DNA of 64,000 nt from Haemophilus sp. (lineage in GTDB: Bacteria; Pseudomonadota; Gammaproteobacteria; Enterobacterales; Pasteurellaceae), in NCBI GenBank assembly GCA_019423025.1, contig JAHZCD010000005.1, positions 1 to 64,000 on the forward strand. Direction: 5' to 3'. The notes under the pieces were generated by a model, which was not told where the DNA came from, did not search any database, and saw only the letters and a program-made list of their open reading frames with translations. Within the stretch, counting starts at the first letter, position 1. Each line of letters opens with the position of its first letter. Shown here in pieces: positions 18,424 through 26,885 of this stretch. The translations under genes were made by a program, and so were the position numbers.

Positions 18424-19245
18424 CTATTTTAGTATTCTGCTTTTCAACACATCCACAAATCGTTCTGTCGCCCCTTCCCAACGATCTAAATATAGCGCTG
18501 GCTCAATCAACTCTAATTCATTCAATAAAAATGCATTGTTAATAATCGTTCCATCTACGCGGGCATAAACAGGCATTTCAGGCAATTTATGTAAAACATG
18601 ACGAGCGGTTTCAATGATATGGCTATCAACCTCAACAGGGATAATTTCAACTTTATATTGTGAATTCGCTCGCCATTCATTTTGAGGTGGCTGTCGGCGA
18701 ATAGCATGACTAAATACACCATTGAAAAAAATCAAACTAGTTTCACCATTTGTTGCCACTTCAGGAATAAACGGCTGTAGCACAACTTGCTCACCATACG
18801 CAGAAAGATTAGGTAACGCTTCACCTTGTTTGAGTTTTGTCACTAAATTACCGCTCTGCCCTACAGCAGGTTTAATCACAAATTCAGGCCAATCTTGGCT
18901 TTCAAGTGCGGTCAAAATTTCAGATGTTTTTGGTGAACAAATAAGGGTTGGGATAACATTGACACCCCAATTCTGTAAATCACATAGATAGCCTTTATGA
19001 CTATTCCACAACATTAATTCCGCAGGATTGATGAACGCATTCTTATGCTGTTTAATCCATTGAGTAAATTCATCATAAAAATTTGCATAATCCCATGCGG
19101 CTAAAGGCAGAATAAAATGGCTCTGTAATGTTTCTTGCCAAGGTAAAAATTGAGTAGGAATACCTTGATCAGAAAGTTGTGTTTGAACAGGAATAAGATT
19201 TTGAGGAGCCGAAGGATAAGTTTTGCAAGTGGTGATTGTAAGCAT
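18424..19245 (-). CDS. ATP-grasp domain protein of unknown substrate
   Basis: This is a 273-residue cytoplasmic protein. The central region has ATP-grasp features: a Lys in FVIKPAVGQSGNLV, the hydrophobic strand QVVLQPFIPEV with an acidic residue, and a C-terminal metal-binding set in YARVDG and NELELIEP. It resembles glutathione-synthetase-like or RimK-like ligases, but the substrate cannot be read. The upstream methionine at 19293 was rejected because it lies inside the terminator of the preceding operon. The ATG at 19245 has no evident Shine-Dalgarno, so the start is the weak point. Confidence 0.75.
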   Translation of the reverse strand: MLTITTCKTYPSAPQNLIPVQTQLSDQGIPTQFLPWQETLQSHFILPLAAWDYANFYDEFTQWIKQHKNAFINPAELMLWNSHKGYLCDLQNWGVNVIPTLICSPKTSEILTALESQDWPEFVIKPAVGQSGNLVTKLKQGEALPNLSAYGEQVVLQPFIPEVATNGETSLIFFNGVFSHAIRRQPPQNEWRANSQYKVEIIPVEVDSHIIETARHVLHKLPEMPVYARVDGTIINNAFLLNELELIEPALYLDRWEGATERFVDVLKSRILK

Positions 19246-19277
19246 AGTAAATAATAACGGATTTAAACATAAAGAAG

Positions 19278-19305
19278 ATGCGCCAATCATCAAACTGGCG
19301 CATCG
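19278..19305 (-). terminator. Terminator of the ABC-cupredoxin operon
   Basis: GATGCGCCA and its complement form a 9-bp stem with a 10-nt loop. On the minus strand it is followed by TTCTTT, 10 nt past the cupredoxin stop. Confidence 0.75.
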
Positions 19306-19315
19306 ATTTCAATAA

Positions 19316-19750
19316 TTATTTTACTTGAGCAAAATATTTTTCAAGACGACCTTTGTTCGTCATAGATTTTTTCTCAAGGTCTTTCACCACTTTCTCTGCT
19401 TGTTCTTTGTTTGATAGATTATCACCCACTTGAATCACACCATTCATATTCATTGAACGGTGTACTGGGCAAGTATAAACATAAACACCTTCTTTATCTA
19501 AAGTGATCGTGAGTTCCTGATCTTCTTCAGATTGGAATTTTTGTGCACCTTCAGGAATCGCTTTACTGTGTACAAAGTGGCTTTTATTTTCCGGACGAAA
19601 TGTCACTGTATCACCCGGTTGTACTTTTAAATAACCCGGTTCAAAAACCATTGAGCCTTCACTGTTTGAATTCAACATTTTGATGTCATGATGAGCGGCT
19701 TGAGCAGCAAAACTTAAACCTAATAATGCTGCAAGTGCGATTTTCTTCAT
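19316..19750 (-). CDS. Periplasmic cupredoxin, pseudoazurin/plastocyanin-like
   Basis: This is a 144-residue exported blue-copper-type protein with a signal peptide ending AQA (about residue 18). Type 1 copper ligands are apparent: a His in SHFVHSK, then Cys, His and Met in YTCPVHRSMNM. A helical tail of about 35 residues follows the copper domain, as in pseudoazurins. The second of two close ATGs was chosen because AGG is 8 nt upstream of it. It follows the ABC ATPase by 12 nt, so it is the last gene of a Fur-controlled importer operon, an unusual setting for a cupredoxin. Confidence 0.88.
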   Translation of the reverse strand: MKKIALAALLGLSFAAQAAHHDIKMLNSNSEGSMVFEPGYLKVQPGDTVTFRPENKSHFVHSKAIPEGAQKFQSEEDQELTITLDKEGVYVYTCPVHRSMNMNGVIQVGDNLSNKEQAEKVVKDLEKKSMTNKGRLEKYFAQVK

Positions 19751-19762
19751 TTTCATTTCCTT

Positions 19763-20536
19763 CTAAGAATGTGCTGATTTACGTTGTGGACGAACCACCG
19801 GCAAACCTGCGCTACATTGTAATAATTCAACGTTTACACGATATAAACGATTAATGGTTTCAACTTGTAAAACATGATGCGCATCGCCCACGCCTTGCAC
19901 TTTACCTTCACCAAGTAAAATCAACTCATCTGAAAATTGAGCGGCAAGACTTAAATCATGTAATACCATTATAGTAATCAGATTTTTCTGTTTCGTATAG
20001 GTGTAAACTTCTTCTAATAGATTAAGCTGATGATGCATATCTAACGCACTCACCGGCTCGTCTAACATTAAAATCTGTGGCTCACGTAATAAAACCTGGG
20101 CAAACATCACCATTTGACGCTGTCCACCACTGAGATTCAGAATATCACGATGGGCTAAATGACCAATGCCTAATTGTGCCATAATACTTGCTGCTTCAGT
20201 GAGAAGCTCATCGCTTACTCGCATCGTTAGACTATCCATTCGTCCCAAAAGGACAACTTCAAGTGCGGTCAAGCTTGCATCTACTCGGCTATCTTGAGGC
20301 ATATAACCAATTGGTTTACGCCAATCTGCTAACTTCGTCCGTTCTAGCTGTTTGCCTTGATAGGTAATCATTCCTTCATGTGGTAATTCACCAAAAATGG
20401 TTTTCAGCATGGAGGATTTTCCCGTGCCGTTTGGCCCAAGCACCGTGTAAACTTTACCTTCTTCAAAACGGACATTAATGTGATCAGCAACGGTGAGATC
20501 ACCTCGTTTTACCGTAAGATTCTTTAATTCTAACAT
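19763..20536 (-). CDS. FecE/BtuD-type ABC importer ATPase
   Basis: This 257-residue ATPase of the iron-siderophore/B12 class has Walker A GPNGTGKSSML, signature LSGGQRQMV, Walker B LMLDEPVSALD and switch His in VLHDLSL. Its start overlaps the permease stop by one base (TAATG). The Fur box in front of the operon supports iron or haem as substrate. Haemophilus molybdate importers (MolBCA) share this fold, so the substrate is not certain. Confidence 0.92.
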   Translation of the reverse strand: MLELKNLTVKRGDLTVADHINVRFEEGKVYTVLGPNGTGKSSMLKTIFGELPHEGMITYQGKQLERTKLADWRKPIGYMPQDSRVDASLTALEVVLLGRMDSLTMRVSDELLTEAASIMAQLGIGHLAHRDILNLSGGQRQMVMFAQVLLREPQILMLDEPVSALDMHHQLNLLEEVYTYTKQKNLITIMVLHDLSLAAQFSDELILLGEGKVQGVGDAHHVLQVETINRLYRVNVELLQCSAGLPVVRPQRKSAHS

Positions 20537-21585
20537 TATTGTCCCCTCTTGTTATTTAAAATAATCCAAAAGAAGAAAGGCACCCCAATAAACGAGGTAA
20601 CAATCCCTACTGGGAATAATGCACCAGGGATAATAACTTTGGATAATACCGAAGAAAGGGATAAGAATGCTGCACCGACTAACATTGCGCCCGGTAAGAA
20701 GAAACGTTGATCTTCACCAAGTAACATTCGAGCAACATGTGGTGCAACTAAGCCGATAAAGCCAATCACGCCAACGAAACTAATTGCTGTCGCCGTCATC
20801 ATTGCGACAAGAACTAATACCTTGATACGTAATACTTGCAAATTGATACCAAGACTTGCTGCACGATCTTCACCTAAACGAAGTGCGGTCAATTTCCAAA
20901 GCTCTTTTGAAAGTAATGCTACGCATATCGTTGTCACAACAGTAATGATGACTAAGCTTTGCCACGTGGCTTTATTTAAGCTACCAAATAGCCAAAACAG
21001 AATTTGCTGCGAGACTTCGGGAGCCGAAATAAATTGTACTAATGAGAGTAAGGATTGGAAAATAAAGAGCAATGCAATCCCTACCAGTACGAGCATTTCA
21101 GAATTAAAACGACGTTTAGACGCGAACAAGAAAAGAATCCCTGACGCAAGCATGGTCATGACAAACGCACCAATTGGCACTGCAATTTGTACCGGTAAAC
21201 CAAAACTTCCGAAAGCAATCACAACAGAAGCCCCAAAACCTGCTGCTGCAGCGAGTCCTAATGTATAAGGACTTGCCATAGGGTTATTTAATAAGGTTTG
21301 GATCTCTGCCCCACCTACAGCCAATGTTGCCCCGACTACAAGCGCCATCAATGCCATCGGTAAACGTAAATTATGCACAATATTGTTAGTCATTTTATCG
21401 ACTTCACCGATGCCGAATAACGCATTCACAACTTCCGATACCGATAACATCGCAGGGCCTGTCATCACGTCGAGAATAAGACTGATCACACCAATCACAA
21501 GAAAAGATAAAATAACAAACCAGCGTTTGCGTTCAAGCTTACGCTGGTTAGCCACAATATCTGCTACAACAGAATTGTTTTTCAT
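20536..21585 (-). CDS. FecCD-type ABC importer permease
   Basis: This is a 349-residue polytopic permease with about ten helices. Family motifs are LRLPMALMALVVGATLAVGGAEIQTLLNNPMASPYTLG near residues 70-110, and the coupling segment GFIGLVAPHVARMLLG near 270. It begins 15 nt after the binding-protein gene, so the three importer genes are one transcript. As a single permease it should function as a homodimer. Confidence 0.93.
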   Translation of the reverse strand: MKNNSVVADIVANQRKLERKRWFVILSFLVIGVISLILDVMTGPAMLSVSEVVNALFGIGEVDKMTNNIVHNLRLPMALMALVVGATLAVGGAEIQTLLNNPMASPYTLGLAAAAGFGASVVIAFGSFGLPVQIAVPIGAFVMTMLASGILFLFASKRRFNSEMLVLVGIALLFIFQSLLSLVQFISAPEVSQQILFWLFGSLNKATWQSLVIITVVTTICVALLSKELWKLTALRLGEDRAASLGINLQVLRIKVLVLVAMMTATAISFVGVIGFIGLVAPHVARMLLGEDQRFFLPGAMLVGAAFLSLSSVLSKVIIPGALFPVGIVTSFIGVPFFFWIILNNKRGQ

Positions 21586-21600
21586 TGATTAACGTTTCCT

Positions 21601-22716
21601 TTATTTGGTTTCAGGGAAAAGATAAATCGTACCTTCCGGGGTAACCGGTAAGTAGTTTTTATAGAAGTTTAAGTAAGTTTGTTGCGGATCTAAATCTTTA
21701 AACAGATCAGGATAAGCGGCTTTAGCTACAAACTGAACTGAAGCACTGTCTGATAGAGTACGAGAGTTCGCATGATAGGCTGCGTAAACACGGTTGTTTT
21801 TCACTGCCGGTAATTCAGCCCAACCTGCACGATGTTTAAATGCGTTTAAACGACGTTCTGCTTCTGCTTTTTCAATACCAAAGCCCATTACCATACCGTC
21901 TTGATTTTTCTTCAATTCAGTTTCACGGCCTGTAATAATAATCGCATCCGGTTTCGCGGCTAATACTTTTTCAGCAGCTAATGTACCCCATTTACCAATT
22001 TCTGCAGGAGCAACGTTTTCTGCGCCTACAAGGCTAATCATAGAGCCCCACATGCTTGAGAAGAATGTCATCCCTTGTTCAGCTGGGCCACCACGACCAA
22101 ACTCGACATACACTTTTGGTTGTTTTGCTAATTTCGCATTTTTAATCGTCGTTTGAATATGTTCTACAATGTCCTTGTATTCTTTAGCCATTTTCGCGGC
22201 ACGATCTTTCTGCCCCGTCAATTGACCAATAATTTCCGTTGATTTGATGTGTTTATCTAAGGTTTGAGCGTTGTAATCTAATACGACAATTGGAATACCC
22301 GCTTCATTGATAGCATCTAAATCAGATCCTAGCATTTCGTACTGCCAATCTGCTAAGACTAAAAGATCAGGTTTTAATGAAAGCACTTTTTCCACAGAGA
22401 ACGTGCCTTCCTCTACTTCACCCACATCATCTAATTGATTTAATTTTGGCACCGCCTTGCTGAATAACTCCCAGCTTGCAGGTGCCCAAGAAGACCATAC
22501 TTTCTTAGAAAAACCGACAACGTTATCTAACGCTTTGTCACCACCAACTGCCATATAATCTTGGTAATAGAAACCAAGTACCACGCGTTTTGCCGGTAAA
22601 TCTACTGTGACTTCACGATCAAGTATATCTTTTACTTTCACGGGATCAGCATTGGCAAAACCTGCACTTAAACCAAGAATAGTGGCAATCGCTAAAGTTG
22701 AAAAACGTCTTTTCAT
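21601..22716 (-). CDS. Periplasmic iron/haem-type substrate-binding protein (class III)
   Basis: This 371-residue exported protein has a signal peptide ending FANA (about residue 23), then a helical-backbone two-lobed binding fold of the FecB/FhuD class. Its N-lobe has DILDREVTVDLPAKRVVLGFYYQDY and its C-lobe ends near YLFPETK. The start at 22716 has AGGAGA 10 nt upstream; a methionine 30 nt earlier was rejected. No TonB-dependent receptor is encoded nearby, so the outer-membrane partner must be elsewhere. A candidate Fur box lies just upstream. Confidence 0.9.
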   Translation of the reverse strand: MKRRFSTLAIATILGLSAGFANADPVKVKDILDREVTVDLPAKRVVLGFYYQDYMAVGGDKALDNVVGFSKKVWSSWAPASWELFSKAVPKLNQLDDVGEVEEGTFSVEKVLSLKPDLLVLADWQYEMLGSDLDAINEAGIPIVVLDYNAQTLDKHIKSTEIIGQLTGQKDRAAKMAKEYKDIVEHIQTTIKNAKLAKQPKVYVEFGRGGPAEQGMTFFSSMWGSMISLVGAENVAPAEIGKWGTLAAEKVLAAKPDAIIITGRETELKKNQDGMVMGFGIEKAEAERRLNAFKHRAGWAELPAVKNNRVYAAYHANSRTLSDSASVQFVAKAAYPDLFKDLDPQQTYLNFYKNYLPVTPEGTIYLFPETK

Positions 22717-22752
22717 AAGAAAAATCTCCTGAGTAAAATTAAACAATTTAAA

Positions 22753-22767
22753 TGATAATAATTATCG
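22753..22767 (-). promoter_or_regulatory. Fur box in front of the ABC-cupredoxin operon
   Basis: TGATAAT-A-ATTATCG matches the 7-1-7 Fur inverted repeat TGATAATnATTATCA at 14 of 15 positions. It lies 36 nt upstream of the binding-protein ATG and overlaps the predicted transcription start, the classic position for repression. Confidence 0.9.
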
Positions 22768-22773
22768 CCACGT

Positions 22774-22802
22774 ATAGTAGCGAAAACGATTGCTAAATTC
22801 AA
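22774..22802 (-). promoter_or_regulatory. Promoter of the Fur-regulated importer operon
   Basis: On the minus strand -35 TTGAAT (22797-22802) and -10 TACTAT (22774-22779) are spaced by 17 bp, with the Fur box immediately downstream. Confidence 0.75.
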
Positions 22803-22815
22803 CTCAGACGTTTAA

Positions 22816-23955
22816 TTATTCTTCGTAAGCTTCGTCAGTTAATGTTTTTAAGAATGCCTCTAACGCATTAATCTCTTCATCTGTTAGCGGTTTGGCTTTT
22901 AAAACATCAGGATTAATGGTTTGAGCATATTCGGCTTTATCCCACGCTTTTCCTGTTTCAGGATTAATTTTACGATTAGGATTATTGAAACTGTCTTTAA
23001 ATAGTAAAACGGTTTTTAAATCGCGGAAAACACCGTTATGCATATAAGGTGCAGTAACACCAATGTTACGCAAAGTTGGCACTTTAAATTTACCTTTTTG
23101 CTTTTCATCGCCTTTCACCATTGGATTATCCAATAGTCCATTATCCACATAATCAGCCGCAAGTTTATTCAACTTAATTAACGCTTGGTTACTTGGCACG
23201 CCGATATTGTAATAGCGATAATTCGTAAAGGTTTCTTTTGCTGAATTCGCTTCACTTGATTGGTGGCAGTTACTGCAGTTTGTTCGTGTTTTATCGAAAA
23301 ATAATGCCTTACCTTCGGCTTCAAGTGCGGTCAATTCTGCTTCACCTTTTAGAGTGCGATCATATTTTGAAGAGAATTGCGCAAATAATTCATGCTTTTC
23401 GAACTCCGCAATGGCTTTTTCCATAATGGCATAGATTTTGTCGGTATCTGCCCAAATGCTTTCACCATAAATATCCGTAATTGCCTTGTAATAAATTGAA
23501 TTCGCTTTTAAACGTTCGACAATCGATTTTTTATCTGGCATGCCCATTTCTACAGGATTAACCGGTGGACCACCTGCTTGCTCCGCTAAATCTTTTGCAC
23601 GACCATCCCAGAATTGTCCCCCCACATAATCTTGAATTTTTTCATCAAAATGAAAATCTGGTGAAAACATCGCATAAAGTGCCGTGTTGGCATTTCGATT
23701 GCCATGAAGATGCGGATTATCCCCCTCAGAGACCATTTGATTTGCCGAATTTTTACGTTGATCCACAAAGGCGGTACCCGGGTTGTGACAAGTTGAACAG
23801 CTTTGTGTTTTATTAAAAGAAAGCGATTTATCAAAAAACAGAACTTCGCCCAATCCTTGATAATTCAATTCTTTTTCCTGAGCTTGATCAGCTAAGGCAT
23901 AATTGCTCTGCATCAAAGGTGCAAACAATAAAATAGAAAGCCATTTTTTTTGCAT
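22816..23955 (-). CDS. Di-haem cytochrome c peroxidase (CcpA/MauG family)
   Basis: This 379-residue periplasmic protein has a signal peptide ending ALA and two c-type haem sites, CSTCH near residue 55 and CSNCH near 205, in the spacing of bacterial di-haem peroxidases. A GVTAPYMHNGVFRDL segment carries the conserved region around the second haem. The family reduces hydrogen peroxide with electrons from small cytochromes c or cupredoxins. The start at 23955 has GGAG 8 nt upstream. It ends 100 nt before the importer operon, and both lie on the same strand. The cupredoxin at 19.3 kb is a plausible donor (inference). Confidence 0.92.
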   Translation of the reverse strand: MQKKWLSILLFAPLMQSNYALADQAQEKELNYQGLGEVLFFDKSLSFNKTQSCSTCHNPGTAFVDQRKNSANQMVSEGDNPHLHGNRNANTALYAMFSPDFHFDEKIQDYVGGQFWDGRAKDLAEQAGGPPVNPVEMGMPDKKSIVERLKANSIYYKAITDIYGESIWADTDKIYAIMEKAIAEFEKHELFAQFSSKYDRTLKGEAELTALEAEGKALFFDKTRTNCSNCHQSSEANSAKETFTNYRYYNIGVPSNQALIKLNKLAADYVDNGLLDNPMVKGDEKQKGKFKVPTLRNIGVTAPYMHNGVFRDLKTVLLFKDSFNNPNRKINPETGKAWDKAEYAQTINPDVLKAKPLTDEEINALEAFLKTLTDEAYEE

Positions 23956-23982
23956 CGTGTTCTCCAAATATTCAAATTACAG

Positions 23983-24015
23983 ATAAAAAATAATCCAACA
24001 AAGCTTTGTTGGATT
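23983..24015 (-). terminator. Terminator after mltB
   Basis: A perfect palindrome with 12-nt arms (AATCCAACAAAG and complement, 23992-24015) is followed on the minus strand by ATTTTTT. It separates mltB from the peroxidase gene. Confidence 0.88.
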
Positions 24016-24034
24016 ATAAAAGGAAAATAATTTC

Positions 24035-25144
24035 CTACAAGCCGGTTGCCATCTTAATGCGATCAGCAAACATTCCAATGCTCACGCCAAAATAGTTTGA
24101 TTTATTCCAATCTAAAATTGTGCGGTAGTTATTGGAGACCAAGAATGCACGCCCAACTTCTTTATCAGGACGAACTAACCAAAGATCTGCTTGCGAAAGT
24201 GCGGTCAATTTATCTTGTTCTTGTTGGCTGAAGCTCGCTAAGGTGATACCTTTAGACTGCCAGTCACTTAATGAACGAGCTTTGTTTTTCTCAATGCCTG
24301 AAAGTGATAAATCTAATGGTTGATTTAATGTGACTTCAACACCCCAAGGCAATTTGTCATCCCAACCTACAGTGTGAAGATAATTTGCAATTGAAGCAAA
24401 CGCATCAAATTGGTTATTCCAGATATCCTTCACCCCATCATTATTACCATCTGCTGCATAATTCAAGAATGCACTTGGCATAAATTGAGTTTGTCCCATT
24501 GCGCCCGCCCAAGAGCCTAACATTCTGTGACGTTGAATATGATCACGTTCTAACATTTTCATCGCGTTCACGAATTCTTTACTGAATAAAGCTTCACGTC
24601 TGCCATCAAAGGCTAATGTGGCTAAAGCGGAAAGCACATCATAGCTACCTTGATAGTGACCAAAGCTACTTTCCATACCCCATAGGGCAAGGATATATTC
24701 CTGTTGAACACCATAACGTTGGCTTGCTTGTTGTAATGGCGCTTGCACTTCCCAATAACGCTCTTCGGCAATATCCACTTTATTTTGAGTCAGTACTTTA
24801 TTCAGATAATTGGTTGTGCCGTTTGGATTGGGTAACTGTGGTTGATCTGAATTACGCTTGCTTCTACCCGCTTGCGCACGGTCCAAATCCACCGCCTTTT
24901 GCATATATTGAATATTATTTTGAGCATTCAATACAGAGGCAGACACACCCTCAGTTGCCGCTTTACCTTTTAAGAACTGCACGTAATCATTAAAGTTATC
25001 TAAGGTTCTAGGCTTGCTGTAAACAGCGTTACTACTTACCGATGGAATACTTTTTGTTGATGATGTTGTTGTACTGCTTGAACAACCCACTAATAAAAGT
25101 GCGGTCGATAACGCAGTCATTTTTAACGTTGAGATTAAATTCAT
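24035..25144 (-). CDS. mltB: Membrane-bound lytic murein transglycosylase B (GH103)
   Basis: This 369-residue outer-membrane lipoprotein (lipobox LVGC near residue 21) cleaves peptidoglycan glycan strands to 1,6-anhydro products. The catalytic Glu is in ILALWGMESSFG, and the family segments GAMGQTQFMPSAFLNYA and DGVKDIWN follow. The ATG at 25144 has AGGA about 8 nt upstream; a methionine eight codons earlier was rejected because it precedes the ribosome site. It is the last gene of a minus-strand run with LOS glycosyltransferases, 33 nt after its neighbour, so co-transcription is likely. Confidence 0.93.
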   Translation of the reverse strand: MNLISTLKMTALSTALLLVGCSSSTTTSSTKSIPSVSSNAVYSKPRTLDNFNDYVQFLKGKAATEGVSASVLNAQNNIQYMQKAVDLDRAQAGRSKRNSDQPQLPNPNGTTNYLNKVLTQNKVDIAEERYWEVQAPLQQASQRYGVQQEYILALWGMESSFGHYQGSYDVLSALATLAFDGRREALFSKEFVNAMKMLERDHIQRHRMLGSWAGAMGQTQFMPSAFLNYAADGNNDGVKDIWNNQFDAFASIANYLHTVGWDDKLPWGVEVTLNQPLDLSLSGIEKNKARSLSDWQSKGITLASFSQQEQDKLTALSQADLWLVRPDKEVGRAFLVSNNYRTILDWNKSNYFGVSIGMFADRIKMATGL

Positions 25145-25177
25145 TTCTTTTCCTTTTTTAATTATCAAAATATCGCA

Positions 25178-25981
25178 TTATTTGCGTAAAAATTGGTTAT
25201 AAACAGCTTTCAATAATGAGGTTGGTAATAAGCGAGAACCTGAACGCAAGGCAAAGGTGAATAGGCCAGAAAATAAGCCTTGAATACCTAAGCGGTGCTT
25301 CAATTTAAATAAACGCCATTCTGCCTTGGCTTGGTTTAAACCACGACGACGCCCTACCATACCATTGCCTACGCGGGCATAAACTAAAATATCCGGCAAG
25401 TTTGCCACTTTTTGACCTTGTGCCACAAGCTTAATCCACAGGTAATAATCTTCCTGTAAATCTTCATATCCACCACAATTAATGACCGCACTTTTTTGAT
25501 ATGCCACCGTCATGTGATTGAAAGGACAACGTTTTTGCGTAAATTTAACGATATCTTGTGCATCAGTCGGTACATTACGATATGCCACGATGTCTTGAAT
25601 ATTTTCGCCAAACTCAGCAATCTGCCCACCGAAAATAATCGTATCCGGATGTTGCTCAATAAACGCCACTTGCTTCGCAAAACGCTCAGGCACACAAATA
25701 TCATCGGTGTCCATACGGAAGACCCAATCGTGAGAACAATGTTTTAATCCTTCATTGAGCGCTTTACCTAAGCCTAAGTTCTTTGGCAACTTCACTAAGT
25801 TTAAGGGTAATTTGGTTTCGAATTCAGAAACCACGGCTTCCAATTCTGGCGTTACCGCACCATCAAACACCAACACAATCTCATCTGCAGGATGAGTTTG
25901 AGCCACTAAACTTTCAAAACATTCTCTTAAATATTGTGGATTTTCCTTAATGTATAAGGACATTAAAACTGAAAATTTCAT
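25178..25981 (-). CDS. Family 2 glycosyltransferase (AmsE/WcaA-like)
   Basis: This 267-residue cytoplasmic GT-A glycosyltransferase has an N-terminal nucleotide-sugar fold with VFDGAV, the DxD-like FRMDTDDICVPERF, and an acceptor region with GGYEDLQEDYYLWIKL. It sits last among the glycosyltransferases of the cluster, 22 nt after the next. It resembles the end of the Haemophilus lsg lipooligosaccharide locus. The sugar added cannot be read. Confidence 0.85.
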   Translation of the reverse strand: MKFSVLMSLYIKENPQYLRECFESLVAQTHPADEIVLVFDGAVTPELEAVVSEFETKLPLNLVKLPKNLGLGKALNEGLKHCSHDWVFRMDTDDICVPERFAKQVAFIEQHPDTIIFGGQIAEFGENIQDIVAYRNVPTDAQDIVKFTQKRCPFNHMTVAYQKSAVINCGGYEDLQEDYYLWIKLVAQGQKVANLPDILVYARVGNGMVGRRRGLNQAKAEWRLFKLKHRLGIQGLFSGLFTFALRSGSRLLPTSLLKAVYNQFLRK

Positions 25982-26003
25982 ATTTCTCTATCTAATAAGT
26001 TAT

Positions 26004-26885
26004 CTACATAAACCGTTTCAAATTAATTGCCAATTTAGGTGAAATTAAAACCACAAAGGCAATGACTAGCTGCTTAATACTTTTCGTTAATTTAAAAATC
26101 TCAAAATAGTAAAAAGCGGCTTTACGGGATAAATTCATTATATGTGGGTAAGCCAACATATATTGTGCGTTGATGGCAAAATTCTTTTCTTGCTCTGCCG
26201 TTTTCACATAATTTTCACGGATATAATCAATCGCTTTTTGCGTATTAGTCGTATCCGTTGATACGCTAGAACGCTTAGTATGGAAGGTACAATAAGTTAA
26301 TGGTTCTGCTACTTTGTACGCTTTAAACGTTGGATCTTGTACAAGCTTCAGCAAGAAATCATAGTCTTCCAATGAACGAAGTGCGGTCGATAATCCACCA
26401 ATTTTTAAAAACAGATCTTTTTTCACCCCAATCATCGGCATACCACCGATTTTATTCGCCAGTAAAATTCGCTCTACGCTAATCTCTTGCGGCTCAATCG
26501 GGTTGGTCACATAGCTAAAACCTTCATTCACCATTTCACATTTGGCTGGATGGTAAACAAAGTTGACATCAGCATGCTCAGCAATCACATCGGCTAATTT
26601 CTGACATTTATCATTTGCAAAACGATCGTCATCATCAAGAAACAATAACCACTCATTATCCGCATTTCTTGCCCCGATATTACGGCTTTCTGCGGCACCT
26701 TGGTTGGTTTCGTTACGAATCACTTTAACTGCAAATGGATAAGATTGTGTCACTTCAACAGGTTCTTTCGAGCAATCATCCACAATCACCACATCAAAAT
26801 TATAAGTGGTTTGCTTGGTTAAACTTTCCAATAACGCAGGAATTTCTTCTTTTCTATTATAAGAAGGCACGATGATACTAAACAT
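26004..26885 (-). CDS. Family 2 glycosyltransferase
   Basis: This 293-residue GT2 enzyme opens with FSIIVPSYNRKEEIPALLESL and has VVIVDDCSKEP, the DxD-type LFLDDDDRF near residue 90 and a LEDYDFLLKL acceptor-side motif. A C-terminal basic/hydrophobic tail may touch the membrane. The start at 26885 has AAGGAG upstream and overlaps the polymerase gene by 8 nt; a longer start inside that gene was rejected. It is part of the LOS-type operon. Confidence 0.87.
   Translation of the reverse strand: MFSIIVPSYNRKEEIPALLESLTKQTTYNFDVVIVDDCSKEPVEVTQSYPFAVKVIRNETNQGAAESRNIGARNADNEWLLFLDDDDRFANDKCQKLADVIAEHADVNFVYHPAKCEMVNEGFSYVTNPIEPQEISVERILLANKIGGMPMIGVKKDLFLKIGGLSTALRSLEDYDFLLKLVQDPTFKAYKVAEPLTYCTFHTKRSSVSTDTTNTQKAIDYIRENYVKTAEQEKNFAINAQYMLAYPHIMNLSRKAAFYYFEIFKLTKSIKQLVIAFVVLISPKLAINLKRFM

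Noticed and set aside
19246..19293. Longer N-terminus for the ATP-grasp protein
   Set aside because: The extra codons lie inside the terminator hairpin of the cupredoxin operon.
19763..22716. Assignment of the FecBCD-type importer as molybdate transporter MolBCA
   Set aside because: The fold class is shared, but the strong Fur box and binding-protein sequence favour iron or haem; left unnamed because the substrate is not proven.
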